Origin: Arthrobacter crystallopoietes
Lineage (GTDB): Bacteria > Actinomycetota > Actinomycetes > Actinomycetales > Micrococcaceae
DNA length: 64,000 nt
NCBI RefSeq assembly: GCF_017603825.1
Contig: NZ_CP072014.1
Location: 4,278,001-4,342,000 of the forward strand
Reading direction: 5' to 3'
Both the position numbers and the translations under genes were made by a program. Below, piece by piece: positions 50,545-59,407 of this stretch; positions within the stretch are counted from its first letter, which is position 1; every line of letters starts with the position of its first letter. A model generated the notes under the pieces. That model was not told the origin of the DNA and ran no database searches. It was given only the letters and a program-made list of their open reading frames with translations.

Positions 50545-50648
50545 ATGAAGGTGCGAGTGATTATGGACCGGGTCTCCTGGTCCGGTGCCGGCAATACCCG
50601 CGGATGTCTCCCCCAACCGTCCGCAGGCTGTGCCGGCACCTTCTCTTT
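50545..50648 (+). ncRNA. Candidate structured intergenic RNA with terminator between ppx and proC
   Basis: On the plus strand, in the gap between two minus-strand genes, several helices nest. GGACC (50565-50569) pairs with GGTCC (50579-50583). GGTGCCGGCA (50584-50593) pairs perfectly with TGCCGGCACC (50631-50640) and encloses GCGGA/TCCGC (50600-50604, 50620-50624). An AAGGTGC at 50548 can also pair with the GCACCTT end. The last stem is followed by TTCTCTTT, a plausible terminator. No known family was recognised. Confidence 0.4.
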
Positions 50649-50661
50649 AACCAGCAGCTGG

Positions 50662-51687
50662 CTAAGGTATCGCTCTGTCCAGCCTTTCGACCGCCGGAGC
50701 AGGTTCCAGTGCCTTCTGGACGAGGGCAGTCCCCACAGGGCGCACCGGTGCATCGCTGTCGTACAGCAGATGGTCGAAGCGCTTGAGGATGAGTCCTTCG
50801 CGCAGGGCCCACGGGCAGATCACCATCGAGCTGATGTTGAACATCTCCATCGCCGCCTCCGCGACCAGTGCCCCGGCCAGGAGCTGCGGGGCGCGGACCA
50901 GTGAAACCCCGGGCAGGTTGGCCCGGTCGCTGGCCGGCATCGCGGAAAGCCTCTGGGTCCAGAGGGAAAGATCCTCGCGGCGTAGTTCGCGCCGGATGTA
51001 GGGTCCGGCCGCGGACGGAGCTGCTCCTGTAATGCGGGCCAGGGACCTGAACGTTTTGGAAGTGCCGGCGACGAGATCCGGGAACCCCGCGCCGTCGAAC
51101 TCTTGAACGGCCGGCGCAAGGGTTTCCCTGATGTAGTGCCGCAGGTCCTTGACGCTGCCGGCACTGGGCGGATCGGATGGCAGCCAGTCACGGGTCAGCC
51201 GTCCGGCGCCAAGCGGAACCGATGCCGCCACATCCGGTTGTTCATCATGTCCGATGGCCATTTCGAAAGAGCCGCCGCCGATGTCCAGATCCAGAATGGT
51301 GCCGGCGCCCCATCCGTACCAGCGCCTGACCGCGACCAGGGTCAGCGCCGCTTCCTGCGGGCCGGTCAGTTCCTGCAGGGCGACGTTGGTTTCAGCCTGC
51401 ACGCGGGCCAGCACGGCGTCGCCGTTGGCAGCCTCCCGGATAGCGGACGTGCAGAAAGCCAGCATGTCCTCGGCGCTGTGCTGGCCGGCGAATGCCCACG
51501 CCTCCCGGATGAACCCGATCAGCTCCTGCTGGCCGTCCTCGTTGATGTTCCCCTCGCCATCCAGATAGGCCACCAGCGATAGCGGCCGCTTGTGCGAGGC
51601 AAACGGAACGGGCCTGGCGCCCGGATGGGCGTCGACCAGTAACAGGTGGACGGTGTTCGAACCGATATCGAGGACGCCTAGACGCAT
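50662..51687 (-). CDS. ppx: Ppx/GppA family phosphatase (exopolyphosphatase)
   Basis: A 341-residue ASKHA-fold phosphatase with the phosphate-binding motifs [17 protein letters not shown] and [17 protein letters not shown] and the catalytic Glu in [10 protein letters not shown]. Members hydrolyse polyphosphate or pppGpp. The start ATG 51687 has a CATAAT box six bases upstream. It is likely part of the stress-response gene group near proC. The short form lacks the C-terminal domains of E. coli Ppx. Confidence 0.88.
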   Translation of the reverse strand: MRLGVLDIGSNTVHLLLVDAHPGARPVPFASHKRPLSLVAYLDGEGNINEDGQQELIGFIREAWAFAGQHSAEDMLAFCTSAIREAANGDAVLARVQAETNVALQELTGPQEAALTLVAVRRWYGWGAGTILDLDIGGGSFEMAIGHDEQPDVAASVPLGAGRLTRDWLPSDPPSAGSVKDLRHYIRETLAPAVQEFDGAGFPDLVAGTSKTFRSLARITGAAPSAAGPYIRRELRREDLSLWTQRLSAMPASDRANLPGVSLVRAPQLLAGALVAEAAMEMFNISSMVICPWALREGLILKRFDHLLYDSDAPVRPVGTALVQKALEPAPAVERLDRAIP

Positions 51688-51726
51688 GCTCTTATTATGT
51701 CGGCTGAAAGCACGGCTGTTTGTCCC

Positions 51727-54453
51727 TTACTTCTTGGCCGTGGCCTTGCGCCGGGCGGCGGGCTTTTTGGCCGGACCCTTGGCACGCTTTTCGGCCAGCA
51801 GTTCAATGGCCTGGTCGCGGGTCAGCTCCTCGATGCTCATCGAACGGGGCACCGTAATATTGGTCGCGCCATCGGTAATGTACGGACCGAAACGGCCGTC
51901 CTTAACCACGATGTTCTTCTCCGAGACGGGATCCGTGCCGAACTCGGCTAAGGGCGGCGCAGCGGTCCGGCCGCCGCGCTGCTTCGGCTGGGAGTAGATC
52001 TCCAGCGCCTGCTCCAGCGTCATGGTGAAGATCTCGTCTTCCGAACCGATGGAACGCGAGTCCGTACCCTTCTTCAGGTACGGGCCGAAGCGGCCGTTCT
52101 GCACGGTGATCTCGTTGCCTTCGGCATCCGTACCCAGCACCCTGGGCAGGCTCATCAGCTTCAAGGCGTCTTCCAGCGTGACAGTCTCCACCGTCATGGA
52201 CTTGAAGAGGGAACCGGTGCGCGGCTTGACTTTGACCGGTTTCTTCGGCGGCTTGGGCTTGCCGTTCTTGTAGTACTCCACAGGCTGGTTCGCGAGCTCC
52301 TCGGCCGTGGGCTCCGGAATGATCTCGGTGACATAGGCGCCGTAACGGCCCTCCCGGGCCACAATGGTCCGGCCCGTCTCCGGATCCTGCCCCAGTTCTC
52401 GTTCGCCCGGGCCCTGGTTATCCATCAGTTCCACGGCCTTTTCGGCGGTCAGCTCGTCCGGTGCGAGATCGTCCGGAACGTTTGCACGCTGCGGGTCGGC
52501 CAGCTCTCCGGTCTCCGGATCGAGCACGGCGGCGCGCTCCAGGTAGGGGCCGAACTTGCCCACGCGCAGGGTGATTCCTTCGGCGATTTCGATCGAGTTG
52601 ATCTCCCGGGGATCGATTTCGCCCAGGTCGTTGACGATGGTGTTCAGGCCCGTTTCCTTGCGGTCCCCGTAGTAAAACCCGTCGAGCCAGTCCACCCGGC
52701 TCGCCTCGCCGCGGGCGATGCGGTCCAGGTCCTCTTCGAGCGCGGCCGTGAAGTCATAGTCCACGTAGTCGCGGAAGTGCTCTTCCAGCAAGCGGACCAC
52801 GGAGAACGCGATCCAGCTAGGAACCAGAGCTGAGCCGCGGGTGCTGACATAGCCGCGGTCCATGATGGTGGAAATGGTAGCCGCGTAGGTGGACGGCCGG
52901 CCGATGCCACGCTCTTCCAGCGTCTTGATCAGCGAGGCTTCGGTGTAGCGCGGCGGGGCGGAGGTTTCGTGTCCGACGGCGGCAACGTCCTGGGCCTTCA
53001 GCGCGTCCTTTTCGGCGAGCTGCGGCAGGCGGCCGGTGGCCGCGTCGTCGTCCTCATCGCGGGCTGCGTCCTTGCCTTCCTCGTAGGCGGCCATGAAGCC
53101 GGGGAAGGTGATGACGGTACCGGAAGCGGAGAAGACCGCGTCCCGGCCGTCCGGAGCAACGGCGCCCAGGCGAACGGTGGAGGTCGAGCCCTTTGCGTCC
53201 GCCATCTGGGAGGCAACGGTGCGCTTCCAGATCAGTTCATAGAGCTTGTATTCGTCGCTGCTGAGTTGGCTGCGGACCTGGCCCGGGGTACGGAAGGAGT
53301 CGCCGGCAGGACGGATGGCCTCGTGGGCTTCCTGCGCGTTCTTGTCCTTGCCCTTGTAGACGCGGCGGGCATCCGGTACGTACTCCGGGCCGTACAGCTC
53401 CGAGGCCTGGCGGCGTGCCGCGTTGACGGCCTGGTCGCTCAGCGCCGGCGAATCGGTACGCATATACGTGATGTAGCCGTTTTCGTACAGGCGTTGGGCC
53501 ACCTGCATGGTGATCCGGGCCGAGAAACGCAGCTTGCGGGCAGATTCCTGCTGCAGCGTCGAGGTAGTGAACGGCGCGGCGGGGCGCCGGGTGTACGGCT
53601 TGTTCTCCACCGAACGGACGGCGAACTCCGCGGTGCGCAGACCGTTGGCGAGGGACGAAGCAGCCGCCTCATCGAGGTGCACCGCGGACTTGGCGGTGAG
53701 CACACCGGCGTCGTTGAAGTCTTTTCCGGTAGCCACGCGGGAGCCGTCAAGCGAAACGAGCTTCGCCTTGAACGCGCCGCCCTTGGCAGCATCCTCGGGT
53801 TCGACCGTGGCCAGCAGATCCCAGTAGGACGCGGAGCGAAAGGCCATGCGCTCACGTTCGCGCTCGACTACCAGGCGGGTGGCCACGGACTGGACGCGCC
53901 CGGCAGAGAGCCCGGCCTTGACCTTGCGCCACAGCACCGGGGACAGTTCGTAGCCGAAGAGCCGGTCCACAATGCGGCGCGTTTCCTGCGCGTCCACCAG
54001 ATCGGTGTCCACATCGCGCATTTCCTGCAGGGCACGCTGGATGGCTTCGCGGGTAATTTCGGGGAAGGTCAGCCGGTGGACCGGGACCTTGGGCTTGAGC
54101 ACCTCAAGCAGGTGCCACGCGATGGCCTCGCCCTCGCGGTCACCGTCAGTTGCGAGGTAGAGCTCGTCGGCGTCCTTGAGCAGGCTCTTGAGTTCGGCGA
54201 CTTTTTTCTTCTTGTCCGCAGAAACCACGTAGTAAGGTTCGAAGTTTTTCTCGACATCGACGGCGAATTTGCCCACCGAAGTCTTCTTCAGCTCGGCCGG
54301 CAGGTCCGACGGCTGCGGCAGGTCCCGGATGTGGCCCATTGAGGCCGTGACCTCAAAACCCTCGCCGAGATACCCGGCAATAGTCTTGCCCTTGGCAGGA
54401 GACTCGACAATGACGAGTTTCATACCGGTTTTTTCGCGGGCCTTGGGTGGCAC
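51727..54453 (-). CDS. topA: DNA topoisomerase I, type IA
   Basis: TopA relaxes negative supercoils. The 908-residue protein has the TOPRIM domain (LVIVESPAKGKTIAGYLGEG, YLATDGDREGEAIAWHL), the catalytic Tyr in GYITYMRTDSPALSDQA, and the C-terminal half with repeated FGPYL-type modules (VGKFGPYLERA, REGRYGAYVTE, NGRFGPYLKKG, DGRFGPYITDG). A Lys/Ala-rich tail follows (GPAKKPAARRKATAKK); no classical zinc fingers, as usual in actinobacteria. Start GTG 54453 has AGGAG upstream. Confidence 0.96.
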   Translation of the reverse strand: MPPKAREKTGMKLVIVESPAKGKTIAGYLGEGFEVTASMGHIRDLPQPSDLPAELKKTSVGKFAVDVEKNFEPYYVVSADKKKKVAELKSLLKDADELYLATDGDREGEAIAWHLLEVLKPKVPVHRLTFPEITREAIQRALQEMRDVDTDLVDAQETRRIVDRLFGYELSPVLWRKVKAGLSAGRVQSVATRLVVERERERMAFRSASYWDLLATVEPEDAAKGGAFKAKLVSLDGSRVATGKDFNDAGVLTAKSAVHLDEAAASSLANGLRTAEFAVRSVENKPYTRRPAAPFTTSTLQQESARKLRFSARITMQVAQRLYENGYITYMRTDSPALSDQAVNAARRQASELYGPEYVPDARRVYKGKDKNAQEAHEAIRPAGDSFRTPGQVRSQLSSDEYKLYELIWKRTVASQMADAKGSTSTVRLGAVAPDGRDAVFSASGTVITFPGFMAAYEEGKDAARDEDDDAATGRLPQLAEKDALKAQDVAAVGHETSAPPRYTEASLIKTLEERGIGRPSTYAATISTIMDRGYVSTRGSALVPSWIAFSVVRLLEEHFRDYVDYDFTAALEEDLDRIARGEASRVDWLDGFYYGDRKETGLNTIVNDLGEIDPREINSIEIAEGITLRVGKFGPYLERAAVLDPETGELADPQRANVPDDLAPDELTAEKAVELMDNQGPGERELGQDPETGRTIVAREGRYGAYVTEIIPEPTAEELANQPVEYYKNGKPKPPKKPVKVKPRTGSLFKSMTVETVTLEDALKLMSLPRVLGTDAEGNEITVQNGRFGPYLKKGTDSRSIGSEDEIFTMTLEQALEIYSQPKQRGGRTAAPPLAEFGTDPVSEKNIVVKDGRFGPYITDGATNITVPRSMSIEELTRDQAIELLAEKRAKGPAKKPAARRKATAKK

Positions 54454-54594
54454 GATTCTCCTACGTCAATTGCTGTGGCGGTGCGGCAGATGCATCCTGT
54501 CCCCGAAGTATCCGGGACAGCTGCCAGCTCTAGGTTAGCCCCAAGAATGGCACAACGAAGAAAATCGGGTGCAGGCACGGGGCCGGCGGGAGCT

Positions 54595-55248
54595 CTACGC
54601 GTCGTCGATATCCCCGGGCAGGAAAGAGAATACGTAGTACAGCTTTTGGGCGTCTTCGCCCCGGTTTTCGGGATTTGTGGTGGGGCTGAACTCGAGCAGG
54701 ATCTCGCCGATCCGGCGGCCCAGATCCGCGCGTTGCTCCTCTGTCAGATAAAAGCGGCCGGTGCTCAGCGCGGCGAGGTGGCCCTCCTGGCGCCAGGTGT
54801 CCGGGTTCGGCGCCTGTTTGTCCCGCTTGACGTACTTGGAGAGGCGCTGGCGCAGGTCGTTGAGCTCAACATCGACGACGCCGAGGGTTGCCGCCCGGCT
54901 GTCCGCCACCGAGGTGACATCCAGCCGTCCCGCGGCTGCCTGCCAGTGCCGCTCCCGGCCGTCGCCCTGGTTGGCGCTGCGCTTGACGAAGCCCCACTTC
55001 TCCAAGGCCCGCAAGTGGTAGCTCATGGCACTCGGCGTTAGTCCGTGCCGCTGCGCCAGCTCGGTGGCCGTGGCCGGCTGCTGCGTATCGAATAGTTCCT
55101 CGATAACTTTCAGGCGCACCGCATGGGCGAGCGCCCGGATGGCCCTCGCATCTGAAATGTTGACCCGGTCCCCCGAGCCCGCCGGCGCCCCGGCTCCGGA
55201 AATTTCGCCGGGCGCTGGGTCGGTAAATGGCGCTGCACCTTTGGTCAT
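54595..55248 (-). CDS. ArsR-like winged helix transcriptional regulator
   Basis: A 217-residue regulator with an N-terminal HTH (DARAIRALAHAVRLKVIEEL, QPATATELAQRHGLTPSAMS, RALEKWGFVKRS) and a C-terminal domain of unknown function rich in charged residues. The first about 28 residues are a Gly/Pro-rich leader. It lies between topA and the methyltransferase on the same strand, but with spaces that suggest separate promoters. Targets unknown. Confidence 0.82.
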   Translation of the reverse strand: MTKGAAPFTDPAPGEISGAGAPAGSGDRVNISDARAIRALAHAVRLKVIEELFDTQQPATATELAQRHGLTPSAMSYHLRALEKWGFVKRSANQGDGRERHWQAAAGRLDVTSVADSRAATLGVVDVELNDLRQRLSKYVKRDKQAPNPDTWRQEGHLAALSTGRFYLTEEQRADLGRRIGEILLEFSPTTNPENRGEDAQKLYYVFSFLPGDIDDA

Positions 55249-55322
55249 GGAAGGTAAGTCTAGTGCCCTTCAGAGCGCGGCAGTGAGCCGGTTCACTTGC
55301 GAAATGGCAACGATTGAGGCAC

Positions 55323-56909
55323 CTACGCCGCGGCAGGAACGAGGAAGCCGTCCGCCACGAGATTGCGCACCTCGGAGGTGAGCTGTTCGGAGAATTCCGC
55401 GTCCGGCCTCTCCAGCAGGGCTGCGAGCGCAGCCACCAGCTGGCCGACTGTCAGTTCACCGTCGCTGGCGGAGACGAAGCCCGCCAGCTCGGAACTCATC
55501 AAATTGGTGCGGCGGAAGCCCGCTCCTTGCCGCAGCAGGATCACGCCCGGATGCTCTGCCCCCGGGCGCTGATGGCGTTCCTCCGTGACGTCCTCGGCTG
55601 GCTGCAGCCGCTGGTCCGCGAAGTCCTCCGCGTGTGCCTCGAGCCAATCGTGCCGGTGGACGGCGGCGGCCAGATGCGGCCCGATGGGCTGCTCGATCGC
55701 GTAGCCGATTTCCTCGAACCTGCGCAGCCGGGCGGCGCTTTCGCTGCGCCGCAGCCAGATCATGCCGAACCCCACGCTCTCCACATCACGGGAAGCGAAA
55801 TCTTCCAGATACGCTGCATAGGAACGGCCGTAGAGACCCGGATCCCGGTTTTCCGAAGCGTCCCGCAGCCACGTCTGTGCATACGACGACGGAGTGAGTT
55901 GTTCGCGCTGGATCACCCAAGCCTCGGTTTTCGGATCGAGCCAGACTTCGAGCCGGTCATGCCAGGAACCGGCACCGGCCGGAATCTCCCAGTTTCCCAG
56001 CATCTGCGCCATCCCGCCTGTGTCCAGCGCCGAGGGCAGGCGGCGGACCAGCGTGGAGACAATGTCGTCGCCGGGCAGTCCGCCGTCACGGTACGTGAAC
56101 TGCTCCTCATCGGCAGTCTCCTCGGTGCGCGGCGTGATGACGAACGGCGGATTGCTCACGACCTGCCCGAAGTGCTCGCCAGCCACCGGGTCGAGCAGGC
56201 TGCCCAGCCGGAGGCTGACCCGCTCGGCAAGGTTCTGCGGATCCAGATCCAGTGCGCCCGCGTTCAGCAGCAGGTTGAAGCGGGTAAAGGCCAAGGCGCG
56301 TTCCGAGATGTCCGTGGCCGTCACATGCCGCGCGTGGCCCAGCAGGTGGAAAAGCTGGATGCCGCAGCCCGTGCCCAGATCCAGCGCACGTTCCACCGGC
56401 GCGCGGACAGTCAACTGCGCCAGCGTCAGCGAGGCCTGCCCGATCCCAAGCACGTGGTCCCGCCGCAGCACCCCGGGTGCCTGGTGCGCACCCAGGTCGC
56501 TGGCCACCCACAGCTGCGTTTCGTCGAACGCATACGGCCGGAGGTCAACGGCGGGACGGAAGCGTCCGCCGTCGTTGTTGATCAGCCCCAGTGCCAGCAG
56601 CCCTTCGGGCGTGACGGCGGGAAAGGCCGATGTAAGCTGGTCGCGTTCCAGCGTCCCGCCCAGAAGCCACAAACGTACGACGGCGGCCAACGGCTTGGAC
56701 CTGGCAGCGTCAAGTTCGCGATCGGTTACCAGCTGGGCCGGAATCAACTGGTCCCGGTCCAAGGCCTCGTAGGCTTCGTCGCCCAGCAATTGCTGGACCC
56801 CGTCCACCGTGTAATCCAGCGCCGTCAGGTCCTTGGCCAGGGCAGCCATCAGCTGCAGATCCGTACTCTGCGGGGCGTCCGGAATGTTGCCGGTATTGAA
56901 CTCAGTCAC
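55323..56909 (-). CDS. SAM-dependent methyltransferase, class I, with N-terminal substrate domain
   Basis: A 528-residue protein. The first about 160 residues are a wHTH-like domain found in actinobacterial methyltransferases (DUF7059 type). The central part has SAM-binding ALDLGTGCGIQLFHLLG and TATDISERALAF, and the NPPF catalytic motif (QVVSNPPFVITP), characteristic of N6-adenine, N2-guanine or glutamine methyltransferases. A further C-terminal domain follows. Target is probably rRNA or a protein, unproven. GTG start with TAGACT seven bases upstream. Confidence 0.82.
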   Translation of the reverse strand: MTEFNTGNIPDAPQSTDLQLMAALAKDLTALDYTVDGVQQLLGDEAYEALDRDQLIPAQLVTDRELDAARSKPLAAVVRLWLLGGTLERDQLTSAFPAVTPEGLLALGLINNDGGRFRPAVDLRPYAFDETQLWVASDLGAHQAPGVLRRDHVLGIGQASLTLAQLTVRAPVERALDLGTGCGIQLFHLLGHARHVTATDISERALAFTRFNLLLNAGALDLDPQNLAERVSLRLGSLLDPVAGEHFGQVVSNPPFVITPRTEETADEEQFTYRDGGLPGDDIVSTLVRRLPSALDTGGMAQMLGNWEIPAGAGSWHDRLEVWLDPKTEAWVIQREQLTPSSYAQTWLRDASENRDPGLYGRSYAAYLEDFASRDVESVGFGMIWLRRSESAARLRRFEEIGYAIEQPIGPHLAAAVHRHDWLEAHAEDFADQRLQPAEDVTEERHQRPGAEHPGVILLRQGAGFRRTNLMSSELAGFVSASDGELTVGQLVAALAALLERPDAEFSEQLTSEVRNLVADGFLVPAAA

Positions 56910-56952
56910 GCCTCAAAGTCTAGGCGCGGAGCAGGAATGGTTAAATGGGCGC

Positions 56953-57570
56953 ATGCTTGTTACCACCACCTATCTGGAGCAGACTGCGCCCGAGCAGCTG
57001 GTTCCGGGATCGCGCCCGCTGGCGCCGGGTACCCGGATCGAACAGGTCCGCAGCATCAGTCCCGAGTTCAGCAAGTTCCTCTACCGGTCTGTCGGCAGCG
57101 GCTGGAACTGGTCGGATCGCCTTGCGTTGACGCGCGCCCAGTGGGACGAAGTACTGCGCACTCCGGGTTCCGAGACCTGGGTGCTATTGGTGGAAGGCGC
57201 CCCGGCCGGCTACGTGGAACTGATGGGGCGTCCCGGCGCGGCGGGCACCGAAGTAGAGATCGTGTACTTCGGGCTCTTCCCGGAGTTCATCGGTGAAGGG
57301 TTCGGCGGCGCGCTGCTGACGGAAGGGATCCAGCAGGCGTGGCAACTGGACGCCCGGTGGGAACGCTTTGCACCCGTCAGCAGGGTATGGGTCCACACCT
57401 GCTCGCTGGACGGGCCGTCGGCGCTGGCCAACTACCAGGCGCGCGGCCTGCGGATCTTCAAGACCGAAGAAGAGGTCACCGAGCCGCAGGACGCCTCCGG
57501 CGGGCTGTGGCCCGAAGCCGGGCCAATGGAATCCACCGGTTCCGCCCGCGAGCTACCTGTGGAGGCCTAG
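56953..57570 (+). CDS. GNAT family acetyltransferase
   Basis: A 205-residue GNAT protein: GAPAGYVELMGR, the acetyl-CoA segment YFGLFPEFIGEGFGGALL TEG and VWVHTCSLDGPSALANYQARGL. I chose ATG 56953 since the longer frame overlaps the methyltransferase region and has no domain; TTAAAT lies six bases upstream. It is convergent with trhO. Substrate unknown. Confidence 0.83.
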   Translation: MLVTTTYLEQTAPEQLVPGSRPLAPGTRIEQVRSISPEFSKFLYRSVGSGWNWSDRLALTRAQWDEVLRTPGSETWVLLVEGAPAGYVELMGRPGAAGTEVEIVYFGLFPEFIGEGFGGALLTEGIQQAWQLDARWERFAPVSRVWVHTCSLDGPSALANYQARGLRIFKTEEEVTEPQDASGGLWPEAGPMESTGSARELPVEA

Positions 57571-57630
57571 CAGCCGGCACTCAAGCCTGTCCCGGACGCA
57601 GCGCGGGAGCTGGAACCGGCGCCGAAACCG

Positions 57631-57651
57631 GCCGCCTCTCTCTTAGGCGGC
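57631..57651 (-). terminator. Hairpin overlapping the trhO stop
   Basis: GCCGCCT (57631-57637) pairs with AGGCGGC (57645-57651) around a seven-base loop, including the trhO stop codon on the minus strand. It may act as a terminator between convergent genes. Confidence 0.4.
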
Positions 57652-58536
57652 GCAGCCGTCCGGGCAGCGGAGGGTCTCGGGGTTCGACGCACACTCGGTG
57701 CAATACAGGGTGAGGTTGCGGCAGCTCGGATTCGAGCAGTTCTCAAACTTGTTCGTTGCACCTTGGCAGCGGACGCATTCGCCGATGGTCTTCGCTTCGG
57801 GCGTGAACTCCATGTGCATGCGCTTGTCGAAGACATAGAGCGAGCCTTCCCACAACCCGGCGTCCCCGAATGTCTCGCCGTAGCGGACGATGCCGCCCTT
57901 CATTTGGTAAACCTCCTGGAAACCGCGGTTGACCATGAGCGAGGACAGCACTTCGCAGCGGATGCCACCGGTGCAGTACGTCACCACGGGCTTGTCCTTG
58001 AGGTCATCGTATTTGCCGGATTCCAGCTCTTTGATGAAGTCGTGGGTGGTGGCGACATCCGGGACTATGGCGTCCTTGAACTTGCCGATCTGCGCCTCGA
58101 ACGCGTTGCGGCCGTCAAAGAAGACCACATCCTCGCCAGCCTGCTTCTTGGCCTCGACCAGCTCGTGCAGTTCTTCCGGCCTCAGGTGCGTCCCGCCGCC
58201 GACCACGCCGTTCTCGTCGACCTTGAGCTCTCCTGGTGCGCCGAAGGACACGATTTCGTCACGGACCTTTACGCTCAGCTTCGGGAAGTCCTCGGCACCA
58301 CCTTCCGACCATTTGATGTCCATCTTCTTGAACGCCGGATACTCGCGGGTGGCCTTCACATACTGCTTGACCGCACCGATTTCCCCGCCGACGGTACCGT
58401 TGATGCCGTCCGCGGAGATCAGGATCCTGCCCCGCAGTCCCAGTTTTTCGCAAAGGGCACGCTGCCACAGCCGTACCGCTTCGGGGTCCGGCAAGGGGGT
58501 GAACGCGTAATAAAGCACAATTCGGTTTACAGCCAC
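57643..58536 (-). CDS. trhO: tRNA uridine hydroxylase TrhO, rhodanese-like
   Basis: A 297-residue TrhO/YceA protein involved in the 5-hydroxyuridine modification of tRNA. An N-terminal acylphosphatase-like domain ([35 protein letters not shown]), a rhodanese domain with the active Cys in [14 protein letters not shown], and a C-terminal cluster of eight Cys ([32 protein letters not shown]) that probably binds zinc. I chose GTG 58536, as TACCCT lies seven bases upstream; an upstream frame to 58563 is possible. Confidence 0.9.
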   Translation of the reverse strand: MAVNRIVLYYAFTPLPDPEAVRLWQRALCEKLGLRGRILISADGINGTVGGEIGAVKQYVKATREYPAFKKMDIKWSEGGAEDFPKLSVKVRDEIVSFGAPGELKVDENGVVGGGTHLRPEELHELVEAKKQAGEDVVFFDGRNAFEAQIGKFKDAIVPDVATTHDFIKELESGKYDDLKDKPVVTYCTGGIRCEVLSSLMVNRGFQEVYQMKGGIVRYGETFGDAGLWEGSLYVFDKRMHMEFTPEAKTIGECVRCQGATNKFENCSNPSCRNLTLYCTECASNPETLRCPDGCAA

Positions 58537-58543
58537 GTATTTA

Positions 58544-58549
58544 AGGGTA
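58544..58549 (-). promoter_or_regulatory. Candidate leaderless -10 element for trhO
   Basis: On the minus strand TACCCT, seven bases (TAAATAC), then GTG 58536. Confidence 0.45.
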
Positions 58550-58622
58550 AGCGCAGATGGCAAACCGGTTATTGTGACCTTGTTGTCATCTACTTCGGAT
58601 GCCGCCCACGCTGTTGGTTCGG

Positions 58623-58628
58623 TACTGT
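58623..58628 (+). promoter_or_regulatory. Candidate leaderless -10 element for the GNAT gene at 58635
   Basis: TACTGT, six bases (CTACCT), then ATG 58635. Confidence 0.5.
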
Positions 58629-58634
58629 CTACCT

Positions 58635-59309
58635 ATGGGCCTCGATTTCACCGCAGACGTACCTGATAACTTGCTCCCGGCGTGGGTTGCCGGCTGGTCA
58701 GCCTGCCGCGGCTATTCCCCGGCTCGCGAAGCCGGGCATCCGGCCATCGTGCTCGCCGACAAGACGGGCGACTGGGAGTTCTTTGCCTATGAGCCCGGCG
58801 ACGAGGAGTTCGCGGATCTCGCCAGGAATACGCTCGAATCGCCCAAGCGCATGCTCACCGTACTGACCCGTGATCCGCAGCGCTACCATATGCTGGCGCC
58901 GCAGCACGGGCTGAGGGTCCATCACAGCGACCAGTCCATGATGGTCACCGACATGTCCGAACAGGACGCCGAGGATCCCTGGTACCGGGACCCCGATTTC
59001 AAGACGTTCATCGATCGGGACGGCAACGTGCACCGCGCCCGCGTCATGTACGGCGAGGAGGAAGCGGCCCACGGCGTGATGGCTGTGGTGGATGGTGTCG
59101 CGGTCTTCGACCACATCGAGACCCATGACAACTTTCGCCGCCGCGGCCTAGCCACCCACATCATGCGCGCCCTGGCGGCTTCAGCGTTCGAGCATCTAGT
59201 GGAAACTGGCTTGCTGATCGCCTCGCATGACGGCCGCATGCTGTACCAGCACTTGGGCTGGGACACGGTGTGCGATGTCCTGATCCTCAAGCCCTCGGAC
59301 GCCGCTTAG
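58635..59309 (+). CDS. GNAT family N-acetyltransferase
   Basis: A 224-residue protein with an N-terminal domain of unknown function and a C-terminal GNAT domain: HGVMAVVDGVAVFDHIETHDNF, then the acetyl-CoA site RRRGLATHIMRALAASAFEH and GLLIASHDGRMLYQHLGWDTV. Start ATG 58635 fits a leaderless promoter; frames upstream to 58599 have no domain. Substrate unknown. Confidence 0.83.
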   Translation: MGLDFTADVPDNLLPAWVAGWSACRGYSPAREAGHPAIVLADKTGDWEFFAYEPGDEEFADLARNTLESPKRMLTVLTRDPQRYHMLAPQHGLRVHHSDQSMMVTDMSEQDAEDPWYRDPDFKTFIDRDGNVHRARVMYGEEEAAHGVMAVVDGVAVFDHIETHDNFRRRGLATHIMRALAASAFEHLVETGLLIASHDGRMLYQHLGWDTVCDVLILKPSDAA

Positions 59310-59407
59310 CCCCACCGCTGACAAGTACGCCCTGCCTTCCTTCCTGGTGGCGGCTGCTCGGGTGGGCAGCGGCGCCGTCTGCTTCCGGCAGGTGACACAA
59401 TATTCGG

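Noticed and set aside
52969-54342. A 457-residue plus-strand ORF opposite topA
   Set aside because: topA is unmistakable on the minus strand; this frame has no domain.
55314-57296. A 660-residue plus-strand ORF opposite the methyltransferase
   Set aside because: Arg/Gln-rich shadow without domains; the minus-strand methyltransferase has SAM and NPPF motifs.
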